Of a stretch of DNA of 64,000 nt, positions 55,482-64,000 are shown piece by piece. Every line of letters begins with the position of its first letter. Position 1 is the stretch's first letter. Below the pieces are notes generated by a model. The model was given only the letters and a program-made list of their open reading frames with translations. It ran no database searches and was not told where the DNA came from. The DNA is from Trichosphaerium sp. ATCC 40318 (taxonomy: Eukaryota > Discosea > Flabellinia > Trichosidae), in assembly GCA_038496445.1 (NCBI GenBank), contig JALMLS010000593.1, forward strand, positions 124,001 through 188,000, given 5' to 3'. The position numbers and the translations under genes are program-made.

Positions 55482-58254
55482 ATGAAGAGCCCTACAAAGC
55501 CTGATCAACAAAATCATTATTTGTGCGTAACTATCTGTCATTTTCTTCTAACTACCTACTCTTTTGCACACTGACAGTATCAATTTAGGTCCAAGCAACG
55601 CGAAGGTGGATCACCATACAAGCAGTATGTCTATGTTCCCAAAAACCGTAACTCTGGTGCACCAGGAACAACATACCCAGAAGAAAAACGAAAGTACGGA
55701 ACAACAACGGGTTTTTTTTTTGATTTTATCTTTTTTTTTTTGCTCTCTTTTTTGGTCGTTTTTGGACGCCGAATTTCTCGTTTAAGTGTTTTTTTTAGTA
55801 AACCCGCATTCTCTTTTCTTCAAAAAAACTGAAAAAACCGTTTCACTTCACAGTGAAATAATTGTTTTATTCCTTTTTAGATCATACCCTCCTATAGCCA
55901 ATCACCACCATCAACAACATGGTTTACCAGACCAACAGAGGAACCACCGTAATTCATTTCCACTACCAATGGTTTACCCACCAAAATTCATACATTATCC
56001 CATGCAATTCCCACCACCTGTATCTCCTCCTCGTAGGCCACATCCTCATGGTGTAAACCGACCTCCTCATTCACACAATGGCCGACCTCAGCACCCACCA
56101 CATCCACCACACCCTCATTTTCATCCAGACATGGTACAACCCCGTTTTTTGCATCTTCGATTTTTTTCTTTTTTTTTTTTGAGTTCCTGATAACTATTGA
56201 ACCTGAGGCTAACTTGCTACCTATTTAGCATCGGGCACGCGCTAGTTCTCAACCGTCACCTCTTCACAACGTTCCTCAATACCCTATGGTTCAACCAAGA
56301 AGAAAGTCACTTACACCGACTGGACCTCTTGGTGCTCCTCCTGGAGGTTCACCAAAGGGTATGTGGGGTCCGCCACCACCACATCATATTGCCAAAATAA
56401 GTAATGTATCAATGAGGCCTGTAGCACCGTTTTTTTATCCTGGACCGCCGCCACCTGGCATGTCGTTGTATTTTAGGTAACGTCGTTTTCTTCAAAAGAG
56501 TTCACCCACTGACTGTTATTTTTTTAGACCACCTCCACATGGTTGTTTCCTTCAACCAGCACAGCCTTCAGCACCACCTAATTCCGGTGAAACATTGACA
56601 TTTGTTCCGCGGCCGTTCCCTGTGGAAGAGTACGTATAAGAAAACCAAATATTTGTCACGTGTTGGGTCATTTTTTTTGTGTATTTTTTTTTTGTTTTTC
56701 GCTTTTACTATTTACTTTTCTCCTTCTTTTTCACTACTTATAATTTAACCTCTAGGACGAGTCCTCTTAAGAGAAATAAAACAAAAGTTTACAGTATTGG
56801 AGATTTGACACTATCGGAGCTGAAAGCCGAGTTTAGAGCTTATGCTATACTAAATATGGTTATCAAAGATAATCATTCAGAGGAGCGATATGCTGTTATT
56901 AATTTTGCTAAAGTAAAAGGTAACTACTCTTTAACGGTTTTTTTTTTTCTCGTTTTATTGTTGATGTGTTTTGTAGAGTTATACAGAGCGTTTCAAGTGA
57001 AGCATGAGCAAGAAATCGTTGTTCAGCGAAAGAATAGGGAAGGAGAAATGATGGATGTTACTTTTCGTTTGAAACTTGAGATTATTGAGCAATCTTTGGA
57101 TCCAATGTTTCAATTGAAGCAAGAGGAGATTGAGAGAGTACGTTTGTTCGTTTTTTTGGTTTTAGTCCATTAGTTAGTTAATATGTCGCTTAGTTTCCGT
57201 TGATTCAGTTTCAAGGAAAAACATTTGTGATAGAAACTCCAGAGTGAGTACCTCGCGAGAAATAATTTTTTTTTGTTTTTGTATTTTTTTTTTTGCTATT
57301 TTTTGCTTTTTGTATTCACGTGATTTTTTTCAAAAGGCAAATAGAAGGAGCAGTTTATGCCTTGCTAAAACGAGACCCAACAACGATAGAAATACGCGAT
57401 AATGTTATTCTGGTACGTCTAATACAGAAAAAAAACGTTCAAAATCTTCTTTTTTTTTTTCTCTTTTTTGTTGTTTTTTTTTTAGCTAACTATCATTAGG
57501 GTATGGACTTGGAATGGAGGCCTGTGTTTAATGTTGGCAAATACAACCGTACAGCGCTTCTACAGCTTTCTACAGGGACTGTATGCGTGTTATTCAGAAT
57601 CAACATTCTACGCCAGGTAAAAATAATAGTTTGGCCGCAATTACCCACTAACTCGTACTGTAATAGGAGCATGACGTAGATTTTCCAGGGGAACAATATA
57701 AACTTCCGCTTCTGGTTACCCAAATATTAGAAAACCCTTTTATTCGTAAAGTTGGATGTGGACTCATTGGAGACTGCACACGGCTAAAAAATGATTTTGG
57801 TATTGAAGTACGTTTTTTTTTGTGAATGCTACTTTTCGTTAACGGTTTTAAAAGTGTGCTGGTGTCGATGACATTGCTGAATTACCAATAATAAAGAGGT
57901 GTCGACCAAGGTAAGTAAATTAAAGGGGCGAGGTTTTTTGGGTAAAAAAATTTTTACACGTGCTTATTTTTTTATTATTAGATCGCTGCAAGCCCTTACT
58001 GCAATATTTTTGGGAGGTCATATGTCAAAGAAGCAACGTGTATCTGACTGGGAACGGTTACCTCACCTTACTCGAGATCAAATCATTTATGCAGGTAAGA
58101 AATCTCACGTGATTTTCACGTGTTTTTTTTTTTTTTTGTTGGTTTTTTTCCTTGCTTTTTTGTTTACTTTTTTGTGATAGCGACTGACGCATGGTGTGGA
58201 CGTGAAGTGTATATAAAGATGTCACAAATGCCATATAGTTTAGTGTACTCATAA
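55482..58254 (+). CDS. WRN-type 3'-5' exonuclease with Pro/His-rich N terminus
   Basis: The start ATG is at 55482 (MKSPTKPDQQNHYL). The first third is low-complexity and rich in Pro, His and Gly (RRPHPHGVNRPPHSHNG, PPGGSPKGMWGPPPPHH). A middle region follows (YSIGDLTLSELKAEFRAYAI, RKNREGEMMDVTFRLKLEII). The C-terminal domain is a DEDDy exonuclease: MDLEWRPVFNVGKYNRTAL supplies the paired Asp and Glu, GCGLIGDCTRLKNDFGI the second Asp, and ATDAWCGREVY the Y-x-x-x-D site. It ends SQMPYSLVYS at 58252-58254. The family acts on DNA or RNA ends. No helicase domain is attached, unlike animal WRN. About ten short introns interrupt it. Confidence 0.78.
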
Positions 58255-58458
58255 TAGAGAAAGCGAAACAAAGACAACAAACAAACATTAATGATAATGA
58301 AATTTAACTTTTTAGTTTACAAGTATAGAGTATTGGATAAGAAATAATAATTTAAAATAAAACACAGAGAAAATGTTAGAAAATATTTTATTGTTCGTTG
58401 TTGTTGTTAGTTAGCTTGTTAGCTTGTTAGCTCAGTTTTGTTTTTACATTTTTTTTTT

Positions 58459-59342
58459 TTACATTTTTCCTTGTTGTGATCCAATTTGGATTGTTACTGG
58501 TTCTGGAATATCTAGTTTTGGCATTGTGATTGATAGAATGCCGTTAATTAGAGATGCCTTTGTGTTGGTGGTATCAATGTTACGTGGAAGTCTTACTTCT
58601 CTTTGAAATAGACCGCTGGTTGATTCTTTTACAGAGTATTGACCACCGTTCATGTCTTCTACTAAAGTTGTTTTTTCACCTTTGATCTATTGATGATGTT
58701 AGTCTTCTGTTTATGAAGAGCTACTATAAACTACGTACAGATAAAGTATCGTCATTGACTGTAATTTTAATGTCTTCCATGTTAACACCAGGAAGTTCCA
58801 TATTGACCTTTAGTTCTTTTTCGGCATCAACAACATCTGAAAAGTTGTTAGACGAGATGGTAGATTAAAAGTGTCTTGACAGTACCTGTCTTTGGCCAGT
58901 ATTGTTTTTTGTTGCTGTTGCATGATCTGCGTGGGAACAATGGGAACCTGTTTCTGAAGGAAGGGAATCTACGAGTAGGGAAGAATGAACGCCTTCCAAA
59001 GAAAGCGTCAACGAGTTGGTTGATTTCATCGAAAGAGTTTGATATCAACTCATTATTTGTAGGTTCTTCCTCGTCTTGGTTTTCTTCCTTTGGTGTAATG
59101 TTTGGTTGTTTGTTTTCCAATTCATAAATATCTTTTGTATCTGTTGTATCTTCTGTATTTTCTACGTCTTGTTTCTTTTCAACTTGTTCATTTTTCTTTT
59201 CCCACGTGTCACTTTTTATCTCCTCCTCAACTATGCTAAGTGTTGCTGCTTTTGCATCCTTGGGATCAGTCAAGTCTGCTTTAATACATTGCGTAAATAA
59301 GACTGCGATGATGCAAAGAATAAAAGTTGCTTGTGTGTTCAT
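58459..59342 (-). CDS. Small heat-shock protein (Hsp20) with signal peptide
   Basis: Start ATG 59342 gives MNTQATFILCIIAVLFTQCI followed by KA, a good signal peptide. An in-frame ATG 20 codons upstream exists but would bury it. An acidic Glu/Asp/Lys-rich linker (EEEIKSDTWEKKNEQVEKKQ) leads to an Arg/Phe-rich segment (RRSFFPTRRFPSFRNRF) and the alpha-crystallin domain: KVNMELPGVNMEDIKITVND, LSIKGEK, SGLFQREVRLPRNIDTTNTK, NGILSITMPK. A C-terminal IxI-like TIQI is present and the end is QQGKM, without an ER-retention signal. It is an ATP-independent chaperone, here predicted to work in the secretory pathway or a plastid-like or ER compartment rather than the cytosol. Confidence 0.85.
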
Positions 59343-59893
59343 GTTGGTTGGATTGTTGTTTTTTGATAGTACTCTTTTTGCCTTAATATGGTGCCACGTC
59401 ATGGTGAGTGGTTTTCATCCACGTCATGTGCTACACAATTTTTCAGGCCTCTCAGAACCACAAACCAGCCTTCAGGTTGCATGGGGCGGTAGTAGAATTA
59501 AACGAAACACATTACACTTTAAACACCAAGGAATTTCGCACCTCGTGAAATTTCGCAGTTTTCGACGGAATACTATTCACTGATACTCTTTTTGGTGTTT
59601 TTTGGAGATTCCAACGGCCTAAAAACTAAGAATGAGAAGTTGAGTACAGTTTACTACAGTAGTTAGCTAAAGTATAGTAAACATCAGAATTTATGGTGAG
59701 TAAGCAGCACGGTGTACACAACATGTAATTGCTTTTATTCTAATTTTATACAATCTCGTTTCTTATATACATACGCGTAATAGCGCGGGTGGATCAATGC
59801 GTATCCAGTGTGTAGCCTTTGGTGCTTAAAAAATGGCTTTGAGCTTTGGTTGAAGGGAGCTAGCCGGCGGCGTGATAAACGTCATGAAATATT
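59343..59893. other. Intergenic region upstream of Hsp20
   Basis: The part next to the Hsp20 gene likely contains its promoter, with several GAA/TTC half-sites between 59530 and 59575. The remainder up to the DPH3 stop has no coding frame. Confidence 0.4.
59547..59554. promoter_or_regulatory. Heat-shock-element-like site
   Basis: GAAATTTC fits the paired GAAnnTTC core of a heat shock element. More GGAA, TTTC and TTC half-sites lie within 30 bases either side. It lies about 205 bases upstream of the predicted Hsp20 start. A third correctly spaced unit is missing, so the call is tentative. Confidence 0.35.
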
Positions 59894-60281
59894 TTAGTTT
59901 ACAACTATCGATATTGGCATAATTGGCTCAATTGACTCACCATCATCGTCACCCTACGTTTGTAAGTTTTATTTCACGTAAATTTACTAGTTTTTAATTA
60001 CCTCGTCCTCAAAATCCTCTGGATCGTATATAACGCGTAGGAGTAGCGAACAGCTTGGGCATGTAGCTATTTCTTCACCATCTTGTAATTCTTCCTTTAA
60101 AAACGTACTGTTAGTACCTAGCATGCGTTTTCTTGCGTACAGTGGATATTTGGAATTTATCACCACATGGGCAAGGATAAGTGTACATATCTGTTTCCTC
60201 GTCGTAATCAAAGTCTTCTATCTCAATTTCATCGTAAATGGCTTCAGGCTCAGAAGCAGAATCACTGCCGTGTACGGACAT
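59894..60281 (-). CDS. DPH3: Diphthamide biosynthesis protein 3 (DPH3/KTI11), CSL zinc finger
   Basis: Small zinc/iron protein that passes electrons to the Dph1-Dph2 radical enzyme in diphthamide synthesis on EF-2; in yeast it is also linked to tRNA wobble modification through Elongator. The start ATG is at 60281. [20 protein letters not shown] is followed by [10 protein letters not shown] and, after a short intron, [19 protein letters not shown] and [12 protein letters not shown], giving both CxC and CxxC metal ligands. A last small exon adds an acidic and hydrophobic tail to a stop at 59894-59896. Size and motifs match the family closely. Confidence 0.93.
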
Positions 60282-60420
60282 TTGTGTTAATAGTTTGTAC
60301 ACCTAATACACTTGTAAAGTAACCGGCGTGGCTTGTTTGTGTAATTGTAAACTAACTTTGACTGAGCCTTTCCTAAACACAACAATTTGCGAAGCGAACG
60401 TGCTAACGCGTGCTACTGCC

Positions 60421-62985
60421 ATGACAGACTACGTAGCTGACTTTGAAGGTGGTCGGCAAATGAATAGGCCGCCAAGAAAACGCAGGGGTAAAAAAGAGAG
60501 GCGTAGGGACAGCCCACCGCGCGAGCAACAAAGAGTGAGACTAGTTGTAGGCAACACAAACGAAACTATACCAGATGTACGTTTGGGATAAAAATACTAA
60601 GCTTACATACCTTTAGGATGAAGTAAACAGGTTAACCGAATAAACAGTAAATAAAAAACTTACAATTAGCTTTAGTAATCGATGGACCATGTTCGTACGC
60701 GAAAAGAAGGGAGTAGACTGTATTAGAAGCGTTAGGTTTTATTTGCACCCCACATTCAACCCAAATCGCATTGACGTGCAGGAAGCTCCTTACCAGATCA
60801 CACGGAGGGTATGTAGCTGTAATTAACCACTTTTTTATTATTATTTTGGAATCATGACACAGACCTTACAAGCAAAAGGGTTGGGGCGAATTTACTATTG
60901 GTGTAACAATATACTTCAAGCGAATGTATCAAAACAAACCAATGAAGATTTCACACACTCTGAACTTCTCTAACCCGACAAAAGCATGGTCTAAATATGA
61001 CCTTATTCTACGCCTAAAGTTCGCTCCGGATAGAGGATACAAGCGTCGACTGAAAGGGATTTTGGATAAGGGCAAGAGGAGGTCACGTAGAAACTCAGAT
61101 AGCCTACAGTACAATGAAAGATCCGAAAAAGAAGAAAAGTCAGATGTGGTAATAGAAAAAGATGAAAAGCCTCTTGAACTGCTTATTGAATTCGATGATG
61201 AAAAAAAACTCTTGCGCACTACTCTAGACTCCTTTGATAATGTTGTGGAGCGTATAAAAGGGAAATTTGATCCAGAGATGGATGTCAGGGTTGAATACTT
61301 TTCAGAGAGGTTTAAATCATGGTTGACACTTGAGGATATTGATTCAGTCAAAGATGGACAAACTCTGCGATTGTGTAAACTACAGACTAAAGAAAAGAAC
61401 TTGGAGAGGAGTATTTTAACCTCATCCCTTGGTGAGCAAACACTTATAAAAAAACAAGATTTATCTCTTGGAAAACAACTCGGTAGAGGTGCTTTCGGGT
61501 GCGTTTGATTAATTCTCACTTAAATTCAAAAAAAAAAAAAGAGATGTTAAGTTACTAATCCTTGTAATCAAAGGACGGTTTTTAAGGCTGTGTGGAATGG
61601 TACAACAAAAGTAGCTGCAAAAGTTGTTACTGTCAAGGAGGAACATGAACGTGGTTTATTATTGTCAGAGATTGCATCTATAATGGGCACACCACCACAT
61701 CCTAATATTGTTTCGGTACATGCCTTTCTTTTTTTTTTTTCTGTTTTTTTGAGCTGTTGAGAAAAACTCTTAATGACGGGGTGGTGGAGTACTTATTTTT
61801 CTTAAATAGTTTTACGGTGTATGTGTAGAAGGTAATAGCGTTACTATAGTAACAGAGATTGTGGAGGTACGACATGGATCCGACAATCTAAGATTCCGTA
61901 TCATTTCTTTTTTTTTTTGGTTGTGTTTTTGTGTTGATTTAAATGTAGCCTGGTTCATTGCTTTCTGTATTACATACTGGAAAAGAATTTAGTATAGGAG
62001 AGCTTCTAGATATTGCTCAATACGTTATTTGTGGTATGGCTCATATAATTTCAAATGGAAGCATACATAGGGACCTTGCTGCAAGAAACGTGCGTATTTT
62101 TTTTTGAACTGCTTTTTTTTTGTTATTATTACCCTTTCTCGTACTTGTTGTTTATTTTTTTATAGGTTCTGGTACTTAGCTCTCAAGAGCAGGGTTTGTT
62201 AAAGGTATATATGCTAACTTTTTTTTCTTTACAAAGCTTGGAGCAACAGCAAAAGGCTATATTGTCAAATTATGTGATTTTGGCTTAGCACGTGGCTTGA
62301 ATGATGATAAATCTTATTATATGAGTCAAACCAACACAATGCCTATCAGGTGGTGTCCTCCTGAGGCTCTCGTCCATAAACGCTTCTCAGAAGGTACATA
62401 ATTGCAATCCGGTATCTTAATTCATCGCGCTCACCTATTTTTATAGCAAGTGATGTTTATAGTTTCGCTATTTTTATGATTGAACTCTTCACTGCTGGAG
62501 GTGACCCTTATCCTGGTTTACAGACCAAAGATGTTGCCACTATGATACTTGAAGGTGCGTTGCATGGTAATACGGTTGTGCACTTGTCTGATAAGGTTAT
62601 CTGAAGGTGGGAGACCAAAATGTCCTAAAGACTGTCCGGAAGATGTGTTCGCTGTTATAACAAAATGTTGGGCTCAAGAGGCTTCTGATCGCCCTACATT
62701 CTTAGAAGTTCATAACTTGTTTCAACCTCTATTGGTTAAGTATGGTACGTACAAAAAATAAACCAAAAGAGCGCTGTATAGTAACATGCTTCTAATGTTG
62801 TTTTCTTTTTTTTAGGAGTTCAAGATATTTCTGGATTAAATATTGTCGATTCACTCTATTCAAATGAATCCTATGACAATGAAATGATCGATGATTGTGA
62901 GATTCATTCTGATGAATGTTATAATTTGAGTGATTATAACACTCCCATGGATGTGGATGGAGCAAACCTGTACAATACTAAATAA
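60421..62985 (+). CDS. YEATS domain fused to a PB1-like region and tyrosine-kinase-like domain
   Basis: The start ATG is at 60421 (MTDYVADFEGGRQMNRPP, then a very basic stretch). YEATS blocks: RLVVGNTNETIPD, RWTMFVREKKG, SVRFYLHPTFNPNRI, APYQITR, GWGEFTIGVTIYFK and MKISHTLNF. A basic linker follows, then a ubiquitin-fold-like segment (LLIEFDDEKKLLRTTLDSF, WLTLEDIDSVKDG). The kinase has GRGAFGTV, Lys in AAKVV, HRDLAARN, LCDFGLAR, PIRWCPPEAL and SDVYSFAIFMIELFTAG. The HRDLAARN and PIRW signatures are of the tyrosine-kinase type. The C-terminal YEATS half and the glycine loop are in one exon (about 60871-61499), so one polypeptide is well supported. The tail holds five Tyr in acidic or Asn contexts. 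The first intron join (60577-60665) is unresolved. Confidence 0.85.
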
Positions 62986-63401
62986 AATAATAGTAAATCA
63001 AAAAAATCTTTAAAAACTGTTCAAGAAAGTACTTCTGCTTCCAAATTGTCACGTGATAGTCTTAAAAACGAATTATAGTCTGTGGTTGTTGAAACACTGA
63101 TGCGAAGATAGTTTGTAAAATCTATCTCTATTGTTTGAACCAAGTACAAAACGGGACAATATGGTCTATTGTGGAAACAATGTCAAGAGATTACTGATGA
63201 CACGAAAGGCACCTTAACAATCAACGAGACCTCCCAGTTAACAACGAATAGCATGCTATCGAGAAACACCAAGACCAGTATTGACTGATCGAAGTGATAC
63301 ATTTTGTACAAAATTCGCTTTAAACACGTGCTGTGACGTTCTACATTTGACTTCGCGAGAGAAACACTATTACATAGCACTTTAAACTTAGTTCAGTTGA
63401 A
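62986..63401. other. Intergenic region before the cytochrome b5-domain gene
   Basis: AT-rich gap with CACGTG at about 63050 and 63326. No coding frame or RNA signal was seen. It presumably holds the promoter of the following gene. Confidence 0.45.
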
Positions 63402-64000
63402 ATGAGCACCAATCGTGGTAAACCAGGCTCCAAGCCCTCAGTTAGAGTTATTTCGCGCATTGAAGTCGCTAAACACAACAAACCGGATGATTGCTGGATA
63501 ATTATACATGGTAAGGTTTTTGATGTAACAAAATACCTCCCAGAGCATCCAGGTGGCGGTGATATTGTTTTTAAAAGAGCAGGTAAATAATAATTACGCT
63601 ATTCCACCAGAAATACTCACTGAGCGCAGGGAGAGATGCTACAAGTGATTTTGACGCTATGTACCATTCTCCTAGAGCAACAGAGGTACTCAGAACTCTC
63701 TACGTTGGAGAAGTACAAGTACGCCTAACAATAACGCCTTTGATACCTCATTCACTGTTTTCAGGGATCTGCAGCAGCAACTACATTATCTCCATTCGGG
63801 AGAGGCATTAGCGGTATAAAAAGTGCGTCTGCTCCTTCAAACAAAGGTGGACCTTATGGTCTAGGCGTATACAAACCGGTACGTTCCAAATTGACGTTCA
63901 TAAACGAAACACAACTGTTTTATATTTGGCTCGTCTCACACTTGCGTAGAGAGGTGAGAGAAGTGGTCCATACGGTTTAGGTCCATACAAAGTAAGGCGT
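63402..64000 (+). CDS. Cytochrome b5-like heme domain protein (partial)
   Basis: The start ATG is at 63402 ([20 protein letters not shown]). The first exon holds [32 protein letters not shown] and DIVFKRAG, with the first heme-ligand His in EHPGG. The next exon supplies [19 protein letters not shown] with the second His (YHS), and LYVGEV. Further exons are Gly/Ser/Pro-rich and repeat a PYGLGxYK motif at least twice ([21 protein letters not shown]) before the window ends. It could be an electron carrier fused to a reductase or another domain downstream; the partner is not visible. Confidence 0.85.

Noticed and set aside
60929-61519. Long minus-strand Ser/Arg-rich frame
   Set aside because: Antisense of the exon joining YEATS and kinase, which has clear domain motifs on the plus strand.
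1-64000. CRISPR arrays, bacterial operons or full transposons
   Set aside because: No regularly spaced repeats, ribosome-binding sites or transposase/reverse-transcriptase genes were seen. All recognised coding genes are eukaryotic in type and, apart from Ras and one small unknown gene, carry introns.

Overview
This is nuclear DNA of an intron-rich, AT-leaning eukaryote, most likely a unicellular amoeboid protist or an early branch near animals and fungi. The gene content points there: nicastrin of gamma-secretase, a Ras with a CaaX end, a kinase with tyrosine-kinase signature motifs, a RhoGEF, an alpha-actinin with a very long rod, several calponin-homology (CH) actin binders, U6 snRNA genes, RPB3 and DPH3. 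The species cannot be named from the sequence. Genes are closely packed on both strands. Most introns I reconstructed are 37-60 bases, and many donors read GTAC rather than GTAA/GTAT. The hexamer CACGTG is far commoner than base composition predicts.

Layout. 1-6 kb: C-terminal end of an AMPK beta subunit, a weak plus-strand gene, a glycerol-3-phosphate acyltransferase, and an unusual protein joining an AMPK-beta-type glycogen-binding domain to a C-terminal HG/GIYFA/RPYGI domain. 6-8.2 kb: a U6 gene and an F-box/leucine-rich-repeat gene lying between inverted duplicated arms. 8.3-15 kb: giant alpha-actinin. 15.6-21 kb: an unknown, probably organellar protein and nicastrin. 21-26 kb: a GC-rich structured RNA candidate, an RNase H remnant, an F-box protein, an intronless Ras and a coiled-coil remnant. 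26-31 kb: a CH-CH/charged-helix/C2 protein, a broken F-box plus MORN-like repeat gene, and a second U6. 31.7-44.4 kb: LRR-PP2C phosphatase, a nuclease-like protein, a permuted-papain-like protein, a DH-PH RhoGEF and a peroxisomal Tysnd1-like protease. 44.5-53 kb: two unknown proteins, a CH-CH coiled-coil protein and an LRR kinase. 53-64 kb: RPB3, a WRN-type exonuclease, a secreted or ER small heat-shock protein, DPH3, a YEATS-plus-kinase fusion, and the start of a cytochrome b5-domain gene.

The genes do not form a pathway, but actin control is strongly represented: alpha-actinin, the CH-CH-C2 protein, the CH-CH coiled-coil protein, the RhoGEF and Ras. The most striking item is the 60.4-63.0 kb gene, where a chromatin-reader YEATS domain and a kinase glycine-rich loop share one uninterrupted exon. 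Also notable are the CBM48/RPYGI fusion, the GC-rich RNA candidate, and DNA-level scraps of other genes (a U6 promoter fragment; a kinase exon/intron fragment) in non-coding places. Exon joins were made by eye from splice signals and protein frame, so internal boundaries are provisional.
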